42,137 bases of DNA from Candidatus Nanopelagicales bacterium (GTDB lineage: Bacteria; Actinomycetota; Actinomycetes; S36-B12; UBA5976): NCBI GenBank assembly GCA_016463095.1, contig JAEMSA010000007.1:1-42137 (forward strand), in the 5' to 3' direction. Made by a program: the position numbers and the translations under genes. The notes beneath the pieces are model-generated. The model made no database searches and was not told the DNA's origin. It was given only the letters and a program-made list of their open reading frames with translations. Shown here piece after piece: positions 17,981 through 25,919 of this stretch (position 1 is its first letter; the number at the start of each line of letters is the position of its first letter).

Positions 17981-18001
17981 TAACTCAAATCATTTGAGTT
18001 A
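17981..18001. repeat. Perfect dyad with 10-bp arms and 1-nt centre
   Basis: TAACTCAAAT (17981-17990) and ATTTGAGTTA (17992-18001) flank a single C. The dyad begins 1 nt after the UPF0182 stop and ends 30 nt before the initiator tRNA. It could be an operator or terminator; a run of T does not follow. Confidence 0.45.
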
Positions 18002-18031
18002 TTGGCCTGCCATTAAGATTGAGTTAACCGA

Positions 18032-18105
18032 CGCGGGGTGGAGCAGCTCGGTAGCTCGCTGGGCTCATAACCCAGAGGTCATAGGTTCAAATCCTGTCCC
18101 CGCTA
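18032..18105 (+). tRNA. Initiator tRNA-fMet (CAT)
   Basis: All four arms fold: a 7-bp acceptor stem with a mismatched first pair (C1 with T72), D-stem GAGC/GCTC, anticodon stem CTGGG/CCCAG with loop CTCATAA, and T-arm ATAGG-TTCAAAT-CCTGT. The unpaired first position and the three G-C pairs next to the anticodon loop are hallmarks of initiator tRNA. CCA is not encoded (the next bases are CTT). A strong hairpin terminator follows. Confidence 0.95.
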
Positions 18106-18113
18106 CTTACGAA

Positions 18114-18148
18114 AAGAAGACCGGAAAATATACCGGTCTTCTTTTTTT
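18114..18148 (+). terminator. Intrinsic terminator of the initiator tRNA
   Basis: AAGAAGACCGG (18114-18124) pairs with CCGGTCTTCTT (18133-18143) across an 8-nt loop and runs into a T-tract. It ends 31 bp before the P450 gene, so that gene needs its own promoter. Confidence 0.88.
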
Positions 18149-18167
18149 GTGTTCTGTAACATATGCG

Positions 18168-18179
18168 TAGAGTAGATGT
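18168..18179 (+). promoter_or_regulatory. Leaderless -10 of the P450 gene
   Basis: TAGAGT (18168-18173) lies 6 nt before the ATG at 18180. The -35 zone falls in the T-tract of the upstream terminator (TTTTGT at 17-nt spacing) and is poor. Confidence 0.4.
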
Positions 18180-19574
18180 ATGAGTGAAGTTGCTGGCAAG
18201 TTTGAGAAAAAAAAGTTAGGAAAAATATTCCTAACGGCTCCTGGGCCTTCAATAAAACAAATGCTTTCCCAATTACTTCGAGCAAGAAAAGATCCAGCAG
18301 GATTTCTTGTTGATATGAGAATTAAATATGGAAATGTTGTGCAATTTCCTATACCGATTTTACCGATTTATCTTGTAACTCATCCCGAAGACGTTGATCG
18401 AGTGATGAGAGTTAATGCGAAAAATTATGGAAAAAGAACTATCCAATATGAAAATTTGGCATTAGTCACAGGTGATGGATTGCTTGCAGCAGATACTGAC
18501 AGTTGGAAAAGACAAAGAAAACTAATCCAACCAGCTTTTCATCATGAGGCCATCATGAGAGTTGGTCCAGATACTGTTTTGGTAACTGATCGAATTCTCG
18601 AAAAATGGGAAAAACTTTCAAATAATTCTGTGGTTGATATCGATGACGACATGATGCACGCAGCCTTAGAAATTGTGGGCAGATCACTGTTTGGAACCGA
18701 TTTAGCAGGAGATGTAGAAAAAACTGCCCAAGCAACTTTAGATGCTCTCGACATTATTGTGGCTAGAGCAAGAACCCCAATTACTTTTCCTAAATGGATT
18801 CCAACTCCAAATAATAGGAAATTAGCTAAAGCACTTAAGCAACTTGATGGCGCAGTGCAAAGAATTTTAGATGAAAGAAAAAAAATTACAGGTGTAGCAG
18901 GTGTTGATCGAGACGTTGACATGCTTGATTTACTTTTGGCCGCCCATGATGATGAAGGTGGTTTAAATAGTATAGAACTAAGAGATCAAATTGTTACCTT
19001 TATTGTGGCTGGCCATGAAACCGTGGCAAGTTCATTAACTTGGACTTGGTGGTTAATAGGTGCACATCAAGATGTGCAAAAGAAATTACAAAAAGAAGTC
19101 GATGAAGTTCTTAAAGGTAGGGCGCCCACTGTTAAAGATGTTGAAAATCTTCCGTTCACTAAAGCAATTGTTGATGAAGCTTTAAGAGTATTTCCACCAG
19201 GTTGGGTTGTGAGTAGACGATCATATGAAAAAGATGTCTTGGGTGGATATGAAATTCCCGAAAAATCTGTGGTAATAATTTCACCTTGGGTAACACACAG
19301 ACATCCGGCTGCTTGGAATAATGCAGAAACTTTTGATCCAAATAGATTTATGCCTGAAGCCCCAACCCCCTCAAAAGGAACATATTTGCCATTCGGAATT
19401 GGGCCAAGAATGTGTATTGGTAAAGATTTTGCAATTCTGGAAAGCATTTTATTGATTAGTAGAATCGTGCAAAAGTGGGAATTGAGTCCTGCTGGTGGGA
19501 TTCCTGTGCCCAGAGCATTAGTGATGGTTAGACCAGCTGGTGGTTTACCGATGTATATAAATAGAAGAAATTAA
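18180..19574 (+). CDS. Cytochrome P450 monooxygenase
   Basis: 464 residues. Canonical motifs are present: I-helix AGHETVASSLTW (about 278-289), K-helix EALR (ExxR), the PERF-like DPNRFMPE, and heme loop FGIGPRMCIGKDFA with the thiolate ligand Cys412. The C-terminal part resembles CYP110/CYP102-type enzymes that oxidise fatty acids or terpenes, but the substrate cannot be told from sequence. No ferredoxin or ferredoxin reductase gene is adjacent, so electrons must come from a partner encoded elsewhere. No signal peptide is present; the enzyme is soluble. The 3' end overlaps hisN by 4 bp in convergent orientation. Confidence 0.93.
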   Translation: MSEVAGKFEKKKLGKIFLTAPGPSIKQMLSQLLRARKDPAGFLVDMRIKYGNVVQFPIPILPIYLVTHPEDVDRVMRVNAKNYGKRTIQYENLALVTGDGLLAADTDSWKRQRKLIQPAFHHEAIMRVGPDTVLVTDRILEKWEKLSNNSVVDIDDDMMHAALEIVGRSLFGTDLAGDVEKTAQATLDALDIIVARARTPITFPKWIPTPNNRKLAKALKQLDGAVQRILDERKKITGVAGVDRDVDMLDLLLAAHDDEGGLNSIELRDQIVTFIVAGHETVASSLTWTWWLIGAHQDVQKKLQKEVDEVLKGRAPTVKDVENLPFTKAIVDEALRVFPPGWVVSRRSYEKDVLGGYEIPEKSVVIISPWVTHRHPAAWNNAETFDPNRFMPEAPTPSKGTYLPFGIGPRMCIGKDFAILESILLISRIVQKWELSPAGGIPVPRALVMVRPAGGLPMYINRRN

Positions 19575-20353
19575 TCAAATAGCTTTAAAGTTTGCTCATG
19601 CAATAAACCATTTGTTGTCACCATGCTCATGTCAACCAGTGCATTACCATTAGTCAAAGATGTCACAGTTCCGCCGGCTTCTTTAATTATTGGAATAAGT
19701 GCTGCCATATCCCACAGCGCTAGTGAAGGTTCCATTGATAAATCTATGGCACCTTCTGCGACCATCATGTGAATCATAAAATCTCCAAAACCGCGAGCAC
19801 GCCAAACTTTCTTAAGTAGTTTTTCAAATTCTTGTTCTTGAGACTGCTTGGCCCATCTATCTTGACTGGAATAACCTAAGTAGGCATCTTCTAAGTTAGA
19901 CACTTTTGATACTTGTAATTTTTTTTCACTTTGAAAGGAATTTGTTTTAGTTTGAAGAAATGAACCTAATCCAGTGGCGCCAAACCATCGCCTGCCTATG
20001 GCTGGGGCTGAAACCATTCCAGTTGTCATTTCGCCATCTACTCTTAAACCAATTAATGTCCCCCAAAATGGAACACCACGAACAAAGTTTTTTGTACCAT
20101 CTATTGGATCTAAAATCCATTCCCTGTTTGAGCCACCATCATGGCCAAATTCTTCGCCAATAATTGAATCAGAAGGGGAGTATTTGCTGATTAAATTTCT
20201 TAATTTTTCCTCAACACTTTTATCAGCATCACTTACTGGGGTTAAATCAGGTTTGGTTTCAATTTTTAAATCAATGGCCCCAAATCGAGCCATAGATATT
20301 TGATCGGCTGCATCAGCTAATTGATGGGTAAATTCTAAATCTTGAGCACTCAT
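19571..20353 (-). CDS. hisN: Histidinol-phosphatase / inositol monophosphatase family
   Basis: 260 residues of the Mg-dependent IMPase superfamily. Metal-site motifs: GEEFG, DPIDGTKNFVRG and the late WDMAALIPIIKEAGG. In actinobacteria the orthologue next to rsgA and aroA acts as histidinol-phosphate phosphatase (HisN), the penultimate step of histidine synthesis; the general inositol monophosphatase activity is the alternative. It starts 12 nt after rsgA ends on the same strand, so aroA-rsgA-hisN is probably one operon. A TAGAGT box near the rsgA stop could give an internal promoter. No other his genes are in the window. Confidence 0.85.
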   Translation of the reverse strand: MSAQDLEFTHQLADAADQISMARFGAIDLKIETKPDLTPVSDADKSVEEKLRNLISKYSPSDSIIGEEFGHDGGSNREWILDPIDGTKNFVRGVPFWGTLIGLRVDGEMTTGMVSAPAIGRRWFGATGLGSFLQTKTNSFQSEKKLQVSKVSNLEDAYLGYSSQDRWAKQSQEQEFEKLLKKVWRARGFGDFMIHMMVAEGAIDLSMEPSLALWDMAALIPIIKEAGGTVTSLTNGNALVDMSMVTTNGLLHEQTLKLFD

Positions 20354-20365
20354 TTGTTTCTAACT

Positions 20366-21358
20366 CTATCCTTCAACATTTTCAAGTGAACTTAGTAATC
20401 TGCGAAATGAATCTAGGCGTGGCAGCAGTGTTGGATTTTCAAATGCTGCTGCTTCAATAGCGCAACTTGTGTCTTGATGGGAACATCCCTTTTGGCACAA
20501 AGTAGTTGCCTGCATCAAATCAGGAAAACCTTCCAGTATTTCTTCAACTGTTGCATGCGCTAAACCAAAGGAGCGTATACCTGGGGTATCTATTATCCAA
20601 GTTGATTTGTTTATTTTAAGTGCAAAAGCTGAAGTGGAAGTGTGCTTACCCTGTCCAGTTACATCATTAACTACACCAGTTCTTCGATGAGCATCCGGGA
20701 CAAGTCTGTTTACCAGGGTTGATTTACCTACTCCAGAAGGTCCAATCAGAACAGTGGTTTTACCATCAAGAATATCCAAGAGTTCTGTTAATGAAGAAGT
20801 TTTATTGACTGAAATCACTGGAATGTCTAGTGCTTGATACATTTCAGAAAGTTTTTGAGAAGATTCAACATCGGTCTTGGTGGCAATAATGATGGGTTGG
20901 GCATTAGCTAATCGAGCAGCAATAACTGTGCGGTCAATTAATCTAGGATTTGGTTCTGGTTCTGATGTTGCAACCACAATGGCTACCATTTCAATGTTGG
21001 CCACAAGGGATCTTTCAATCGATTCTGAATCGTCAGCACTTTTTTGTAATGAGTTTTTTCGCTCATTAACTTTTACAATTCTTGCCATATTTTCTGGATT
21101 CTTTGTATCAATTCCAACAACTTCAACTAAATCTCCAACAATGACACCTTTTCGTCCCAACTCGCGGGCTTTAACTGCGTAGATATCTATTTCTTCAGGT
21201 GTTTCTAAATGAACGGTAAATCTTCCCCGATCAACTGTGATAACTAATCCAGTTTCAGCATTTTCAAATTTTGGTCTATCTTTAGATCTAGGTCGAGACT
21301 TATGTTTGCCGGGACGAGAACGAAAATCGTCCTCGTCATAATCCTGCAAATTATTCAC
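20366..21358 (-). CDS. rsgA: Ribosome small subunit-dependent GTPase A
   Basis: 330 residues from the GTG at 21358, which overlaps the aroA stop as GTGA; a start 7 codons earlier also exists but is less likely. The GTPase is circularly permuted: IIATKTDV (G4) comes before GPSGVGKSTLVN (G1) and DTPGIRSFG (G3). An N-terminal OB-fold (about 35-100) precedes it, and a zinc-binding C-terminus shows CQKGCSHQDTSC. RsgA checks late 30S subunit maturation and helps release assembly factors. The basic N-terminus (RPGKHKSRPRSKDRPK) is typical of actinobacterial members. Confidence 0.95.
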   Translation of the reverse strand: MNNLQDYDEDDFRSRPGKHKSRPRSKDRPKFENAETGLVITVDRGRFTVHLETPEEIDIYAVKARELGRKGVIVGDLVEVVGIDTKNPENMARIVKVNERKNSLQKSADDSESIERSLVANIEMVAIVVATSEPEPNPRLIDRTVIAARLANAQPIIIATKTDVESSQKLSEMYQALDIPVISVNKTSSLTELLDILDGKTTVLIGPSGVGKSTLVNRLVPDAHRRTGVVNDVTGQGKHTSTSAFALKINKSTWIIDTPGIRSFGLAHATVEEILEGFPDLMQATTLCQKGCSHQDTSCAIEAAAFENPTLLPRLDSFRRLLSSLENVEG

Positions 21359-22638
21359 ACACCCACCAAAGACGTCCACATATTTTCAAAATCAGGAAGT
21401 GTCTTGGAAGTTGTTTTTATATCATCAACAATTATTCCTTCTACAACCAAACCAATGACGGCTCCAGCTGTTGCCATTCGGTGATCGTCAAAAGATTTCC
21501 ACAATCCACCATGTAGCTTTTTTGGTCTAATAATTAATCCATCAGTGGTTTCGTCAGCATCTCCACCAATTGCTTTTATGTTTTCAACTAGTGCTGCTAA
21601 CCGATCTGTTTCGTGGCCTCGTAGGTGAGAAATACCAGTCAAAGAAGAATTAGAGTTAGCTAGCACTGCAATTGAAACCAAGACAGGAGTTAATTCTCCA
21701 ACATCGCTTAAATCAAAATCAATTCCTTTAATATCTCCTGAATGAGAAACTGTTAATCCCTTTTCAGTTAAGACAACTTGTGCACCCATTTTGGTGAGAA
21801 TTTCAATCCACGCATTTCCTGCTTGTGTAGTATTTTGTGGCCAATCAGTAATAGTCACTTCACCTTTGGTAACCATTGCTGCTGCAATGAAAGGACCAGC
21901 ATTAGATAAATCAGGTTCAATTAACCAATCTTTTGATTTAATAACGGTGGGATCAATTTTCCAACTATTTTTTTCAATTGAAGAAACCTTCACTCCTACT
22001 TGATTCAACATATCAATCGTCATTTCAATATGAGGAAGACTTGGTAATTTATTACCAACGTGTTTGATGGTTAAACCATTTGAAAATTTAGCACCGGCCA
22101 GTAATAGGGCACTTATGAATTGACTTGATTCAGATGCATCGATGGTTATTTCTCCGCCCTGCACATTGCCGTCACTAACAATGGAAAAGGGAAGTGATCC
22201 ACTTGATTCATCATCAACAGAAATTTTTAAAGCTTTCAATGAATCAATAAGTGTTTTCATTGGCCTATTGCGTGCACGTTGATTACCGTCAAAATGCACA
22301 ACACCTGCAGTTAATGCCGCAAGTGGTGGAACAAATCTCATCACAGTTCCCGCTAACCCAACATCTATCGCTAAATCTTGGTGAACTCTTTTCATGGGAG
22401 TTATTTCAATTATTTCGTTACTTCTAGTTATGGTGCAACCTAATTTTTCTAGGGCTTGAAGCATCAATTCGGTGTCTCTTGCCAACAATGGTTTGTGAAT
22501 CTTTGATATTGAATCGCCTAAAGCAGCTAAAACAAATGCTCTGTTGGTGGCAGATTTTGATCCCGGAATTGACACAGTTGAGTGAATTGGGCGCTTTGCA
22601 CTAGGTGCAGACCAATTATGTGGGGCAGATTCACTCAT
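21355..22638 (-). CDS. aroA: 3-phosphoshikimate 1-carboxyvinyltransferase (EPSP synthase)
   Basis: 427 residues from the ATG at 22638; an ATG two codons upstream (22644) is an alternative, but the -10 box TAGTCT on this strand would place the mRNA end between them. It catalyses the sixth step of the shikimate pathway. Family motifs are PGSKSATNRAFVLAAL at the N-terminus, GLAGTVMRFVPPLAAL (shikimate-3-phosphate site), RARNRPMKTL, and FDDHRMATAGAVIGL near the C-terminus. It diverges from the YedK gene with 42 bp between starts and overlaps rsgA by 4 bp. This aroA-rsgA-hisN order is common in actinobacteria. Confidence 0.96.
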   Translation of the reverse strand: MSESAPHNWSAPSAKRPIHSTVSIPGSKSATNRAFVLAALGDSISKIHKPLLARDTELMLQALEKLGCTITRSNEIIEITPMKRVHQDLAIDVGLAGTVMRFVPPLAALTAGVVHFDGNQRARNRPMKTLIDSLKALKISVDDESSGSLPFSIVSDGNVQGGEITIDASESSQFISALLLAGAKFSNGLTIKHVGNKLPSLPHIEMTIDMLNQVGVKVSSIEKNSWKIDPTVIKSKDWLIEPDLSNAGPFIAAAMVTKGEVTITDWPQNTTQAGNAWIEILTKMGAQVVLTEKGLTVSHSGDIKGIDFDLSDVGELTPVLVSIAVLANSNSSLTGISHLRGHETDRLAALVENIKAIGGDADETTDGLIIRPKKLHGGLWKSFDDHRMATAGAVIGLVVEGIIVDDIKTTSKTLPDFENMWTSLVGV

Positions 22639-22680
22639 TTGCATCTAAGACTACAGCGTGCACGTAATATCCAGGATGTT

Positions 22681-23379
22681 ATGTGTGGAAGATACGCGGC
22701 CAACCGCGATACCGGAACTCTTACTGAAGTATTCAAGTTAAAAACTCTTCCCAGCCAATTACTGACAGAAAATTTCAATATCTCACCCACTTCCAAAACC
22801 TATGCAATAACCGTGGATAAAAATAGAAATAGAACCTTAGAAATTATGACCTGGGGTTTAATTCCTTCCTGGGCTAAAGATAATTCCATGAGTGCAAAAA
22901 TGATTAATGCCAGATTTGAAACCGTTGACGAAAAACCATCATTCAGAAGCGCCTTTAGTAAACGTCGTTGCATTGTTCCGATGGATGGTTATTACGAATG
23001 GTTTAGACCTGTTGATCCCAAAGAAAAAAAGCAACCATATTTTATAAAAGCTAATAAAAGTCCGTTGTTGGCTGTTGCTGGAATTTATGAGATATGGAAA
23101 AATCCAGATCCGAAGAACCACGAACAAGAGATTCATAGTTTTTCAGTAATAACTACTGAAGCAAAACTTGGTTTAGAAACTATTCATGACCGAATGCCAG
23201 TACTTGTACCTGACAAGAATTGGGAAGCGTGGCTTGATCCAAATATTCAAAATAAGGAAGAAATTAGATCCTTGCTAGCAACTCCACCCGAAAGTTATTT
23301 TGATTATTTCAAAGTGACCAGTGACGTTAATAACGCTAGAAATAATGGAGTTAATTTAATTAAACCACTCTCAGATTAA
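22681..23379 (+). CDS. SRAP/YedK-type abasic-site DNA-protein crosslink protein
   Basis: 232 residues from the ATG at 22681. This start places Cys at position 2 (MCGRYA), which is essential: after Met removal, Cys2 forms a thiazolidine with abasic sites in single-stranded DNA (HMCES/YedK family). Other conserved parts are NARFET, the DGYYEW active-site stretch and HDRMPVLVP with the catalytic His. A longer frame from 22582 would bury the Cys and is rejected. It begins a likely operon with the hydrolase (2 bp gap) and pdtaS. The aroA-divergent position matches Rv3226c-Rv3227c. Confidence 0.92.
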   Translation: MCGRYAANRDTGTLTEVFKLKTLPSQLLTENFNISPTSKTYAITVDKNRNRTLEIMTWGLIPSWAKDNSMSAKMINARFETVDEKPSFRSAFSKRRCIVPMDGYYEWFRPVDPKEKKQPYFIKANKSPLLAVAGIYEIWKNPDPKNHEQEIHSFSVITTEAKLGLETIHDRMPVLVPDKNWEAWLDPNIQNKEEIRSLLATPPESYFDYFKVTSDVNNARNNGVNLIKPLSD

Positions 23380-23381
23380 TA

Positions 23382-24023
23382 ATGAGCACATCATATCTTG
23401 AAACAACATTCGGAAGTGCACGTATTATTAGCCATCATCACCACAAAAAAACCGTAGCTTTCATAACTCACGGTGCAGGTAAAGGTTTAGACTCAGTTGA
23501 TTTAGCTGCCACAATTCACCATTTAAATAATCATGGGATTAGTGTTGTTGGCGTTGAAATGCCTTGGTTGGTTTCGGGTAAGAAAATTGCTAGTCCTGCT
23601 AAACAACTAGATCAAGTATGGATTGAAGTAATGGAGAATTTGCATACTAGGTATGCAGAATATAAAAAAATATTTATCGGGCGAAGCACCGGAGCAAGAG
23701 TGATTTGTCGAACGGCTGCAAAATTAAAGCCCAATTTAATAATTAATTTAGCCTTTCCCTTGAGAGCGCCAAATGGGAAAACGCGACATGAAGAATTGAT
23801 CCAAGCTCTTGAAACAAAAATTGAAATGATAATAATTCAAGGGCAAAAAGATAGCTTTGGATCTGCAACTGAGATAGAAAAAGCAGTTGGGGTAAGGAAG
23901 AATCTAGAAGTTATTAATGCTGGAAATTTGACACATAAACTTAGTAGCGCTGTGGGAGAAATAGTCATTGAGTGCTTAAACAAAAAAGGCCTGGTAGATA
24001 GGCAAGGTAACGTTGGGTTATGA
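23382..24023 (+). CDS. Alpha/beta hydrolase, KANL3/Tex30-like
   Basis: 213 residues with an alpha/beta-hydrolase core: FITHGAGKG (oxyanion-hole region), nucleophile elbow GRSTGARV, an Asp in IIQGQKDSFG and a late His in NLTHKLS. The order and spacing fit the KANL3/Tex30 dienelactone-hydrolase-like family, whose substrate is unknown. The usual elbow in close relatives as I recall is GGRSMGGR; the Thr and Ala here are a mild change. It lies 2 bp after the YedK gene, and its stop overlaps the pdtaS start (ATGA), so all three are co-translated. No signal peptide. Confidence 0.82.
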   Translation: MSTSYLETTFGSARIISHHHHKKTVAFITHGAGKGLDSVDLAATIHHLNNHGISVVGVEMPWLVSGKKIASPAKQLDQVWIEVMENLHTRYAEYKKIFIGRSTGARVICRTAAKLKPNLIINLAFPLRAPNGKTRHEELIQALETKIEMIIIQGQKDSFGSATEIEKAVGVRKNLEVINAGNLTHKLSSAVGEIVIECLNKKGLVDRQGNVGL

Positions 24024-25474
24024 CATTTCTTTCCGCCGTTGTGAAAGATCGAACCGAACTTGATGACAAAGATTTGGCTCACCTGCAAGCACTGCTTGCC
24101 GATTGGACATTGCTAGCCGATTTGAGTTTGAGTGATCTTGTGCTGTGGATACCCACTTGGCATGGCAAAGGCTTTTTTGCTGCAGCCCAAATCAGACCTG
24201 CCACCTCCCACACCAATGTTCCTGAAGATTTAGTCGACGAATTCATTGCCCCGGGTCGAAGAGTTGATTTGGATAAAGCTCTAAGCACGAGAAGAAAAGT
24301 GGTAGATCCCACCACCTCCGGTTTAAGAGTGGATGCAATTCCTGTGGTCTTCAACGAAAAGGTTATTGCCGTAATTTCTCGTCACACAAACGCAGATGGA
24401 CGCGGTGGTCGATTGGAACAAGTTTATCTTGCAGCAGCAGAAGATCTAATGGAAATGGTTGCATCTGGAAGTTTTCCTCCCAGTGGTGAAATTAGCAAAG
24501 CAAATCAGGCTCCCAGAGTTGGTGACGGGATTATTCGACTTAGTAAACAAGGTGAAGTCGAATACGTAAGTCCTAACGCGGCATCTGCTTTTAGAAGACT
24601 TGGACTCACCTCAGATTTAATGAATCAAAATTTAGCAAAAGTTGTTGCCAAACTTCAAAACAAGAGTGGTCCCGTTGATGAAGCAATCATGTTAGTGGCA
24701 GCAGGTAGAGCCAGTGGTGAAGTTGAGTTAGATAATTCAACTTCTGTGGTGACTCTTCGGGGAGTTCCCCTATTAAGAAATGGGGAAAGAGTTGGAGCAT
24801 TGGTACTGGTTAGAGATGTCGCTGATTTAAGAAGAAACGAAAAAGCTTTGTTAACTAAGGATGCGACCATTAGGGAAGTGCATCACCGGGTTAAAAATAA
24901 TCTTCAAACAGTTGCGGCATTATTACGTTTACAAGCCAGAAGAGCAAAAAGTAAAGAAACAAAAGAATCTCTAGCTGAAGCACAAAGAAGAGTAAGTGCA
25001 ATTGCTGTTGTGCACGAAGCTTTGTCTAGATCACCTGGTGAAGTTATTCCATTTGATGAAGTTATTAATCAAGTCATCGCACTTGTCACAGATGCTGCAA
25101 CAACTGTAGAAAACGAGAAACCTATAGGTATTGAATTGCAAGGAGAGTTTGGAGAGCTTCCTGCAGAAGTTGCTACTCCAATTGCTATGGCAGTTGTAGA
25201 AATTTTACAAAACGCAATTGAGCACGGTCGTCCTACAAAGGAACCTGTGCAAATAAATGCCACGAAAAGTGATACTGAAATTAGAATTGTAATCACAGAT
25301 GGTGGACCAGGAATTGAAAAAGGTAAGGATGTTTTTGCTACCGCTCAATTAGGTTTGCAAATCGTTCGAACACTTATCGTTGATGAACTTGGTGGTGGTT
25401 TAACTATTTCCGCTAATTCACCAACTGGGGTGAAGGCAGAAATAGTTGCCCCGATAGTTTTAAAGAAAAAGTAA
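24020..25474 (+). CDS. pdtaS: PdtaS-type sensor histidine kinase
   Basis: 484 residues, soluble (no membrane helices). An N-terminal GAF-like domain (about 5-150), a PAS-like domain (about 165-275), an HWE/HisKA_2 dimerisation region with phospho-acceptor His288/His289 in EVHHRVKNNLQTV, and a HATPase domain with N-box EILQNAIEHG and G-box DGGPGIEKG. In mycobacteria PdtaS phosphorylates PdtaR, an RNA-binding ANTAR response regulator; no pdtaR is in the window. The neighbourhood with whiB1 matches Rv3220c-Rv3219. The start overlaps the hydrolase stop by 4 nt. Ligand sensed is unknown here. Confidence 0.92.
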   Translation: MTFLSAVVKDRTELDDKDLAHLQALLADWTLLADLSLSDLVLWIPTWHGKGFFAAAQIRPATSHTNVPEDLVDEFIAPGRRVDLDKALSTRRKVVDPTTSGLRVDAIPVVFNEKVIAVISRHTNADGRGGRLEQVYLAAAEDLMEMVASGSFPPSGEISKANQAPRVGDGIIRLSKQGEVEYVSPNAASAFRRLGLTSDLMNQNLAKVVAKLQNKSGPVDEAIMLVAAGRASGEVELDNSTSVVTLRGVPLLRNGERVGALVLVRDVADLRRNEKALLTKDATIREVHHRVKNNLQTVAALLRLQARRAKSKETKESLAEAQRRVSAIAVVHEALSRSPGEVIPFDEVINQVIALVTDAATTVENEKPIGIELQGEFGELPAEVATPIAMAVVEILQNAIEHGRPTKEPVQINATKSDTEIRIVITDGGPGIEKGKDVFATAQLGLQIVRTLIVDELGGGLTISANSPTGVKAEIVAPIVLKKK

Positions 25475-25492
25475 CTAAACCTTTTGGTTTAG
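25475..25492. terminator. Short hairpin between pdtaS and whiB1
   Basis: CTAAACC (25475-25481), TTTT loop, GGTTTAG (25486-25492). It starts at the pdtaS stop and overlaps the end of whiB1, so it may act on both convergent transcripts. The stem is weak (7 bp) and has no clear T-run. Confidence 0.4.
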
Positions 25493-25740
25493 TAGAAGTT
25501 GATAGAAGTCGCAGGGGCGCTGTGTCCTAGAGCGCGACGTTCGTCTTCGCTTAGCCCACCCCACACGCCTGAATCTTGACCTGTCTCCAAGGCCCATTGC
25601 AAGCATGGTTCAACCACGGTGCAGGTCTTGCAGATCTTTTTAGCTGCATCTATCTGAAAAACAGCAGGTCCAGTGTTACCTATAGGGAAAAATAACTCAG
25701 GATCTTCATCACGACAAGCCGATTTATGGCGCCAGTCCAT
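25489..25740 (-). CDS. whiB1: WhiB1 iron-sulfur transcription factor
   Basis: 83 residues from the ATG at 25740, preceded by GGAGG at 8 nt; a TTG five codons upstream is rejected. The four cluster ligands Cys9, Cys37, Cys40 and Cys46 sit at the same positions as in M. tuberculosis WhiB1. The turn motif GVWGGLSEDERRALG follows. WhiB1 binds a 4Fe-4S cluster that reacts with nitric oxide and contacts the primary sigma factor; it is essential in mycobacteria. Two Crp-like sites lie upstream, as in M. tuberculosis. The C-terminus (HSAPATSINFY) is short and lacks the long basic tail of some Wbl proteins. Confidence 0.95.
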   Translation of the reverse strand: MDWRHKSACRDEDPELFFPIGNTGPAVFQIDAAKKICKTCTVVEPCLQWALETGQDSGVWGGLSEDERRALGHSAPATSINFY

Positions 25741-25783
25741 GCTCAATACCTCCAATTAGTTCCCCACTACAAGGGTGACATGT

Positions 25784-25799
25784 TGTGACGCTTTGCACA
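25784..25799. promoter_or_regulatory. Crp-like binding site 1
   Basis: TGTGACGCTTTGCACA fits TGTGA-N6-TCACA at 9 of 10 consensus positions. Its centre is about 52 bp upstream of the whiB1 start codon. Confidence 0.55.
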
Positions 25800-25831
25800 A
25801 CCTCATTTTGAAGAAATCTTGCTAAAACAGG

Positions 25832-25847
25832 TGTCACTTTGGTCACA
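25832..25847. promoter_or_regulatory. Crp-like binding site 2
   Basis: On the minus strand TGTGACCAAAGTGACA, also 9 of 10 to TGTGA-N6-TCACA. Its centre is 48 bp from site 1 and about 80 bp before the NiCoT start, so it could serve either gene. Confidence 0.5.
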
Positions 25848-25881
25848 GTCTCGACATTTCGGGCATGACCTTGCTGTCTAT

Positions 25882-25899
25882 CTTTTGCACTTGCAAAAG
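25882..25899. promoter_or_regulatory. Operator-like palindrome over the NiCoT -35 box
   Basis: CTTTTGCA (25882-25889), CT spacer, TGCAAAAG (25892-25899): perfect 8-bp arms. It covers the -35 hexamer of the nickel transporter promoter, as expected of a repressor site. It shares TTGCA/TGCAA half-sites with the Streptomyces Nur box, but the spacing differs. Identity of the regulator is inference. Confidence 0.5.
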
Positions 25900-25919
25900 G
25901 TTGGCATTAAGGTACAGGG
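25885..25919 (+). promoter_or_regulatory. Leaderless promoter of the NiCoT gene
   Basis: TTGCAC (25885-25890), a 17-nt spacer and TAAGGT (25908-25913). The ATG at 25920 follows the -10 after 6 nt, so transcription likely starts at the start codon. Confidence 0.6.

Noticed and set aside
22582-22680. N-terminal extension of the YedK-type protein
   Set aside because: It runs into the divergent aroA gene and would remove the essential Cys from position 2.
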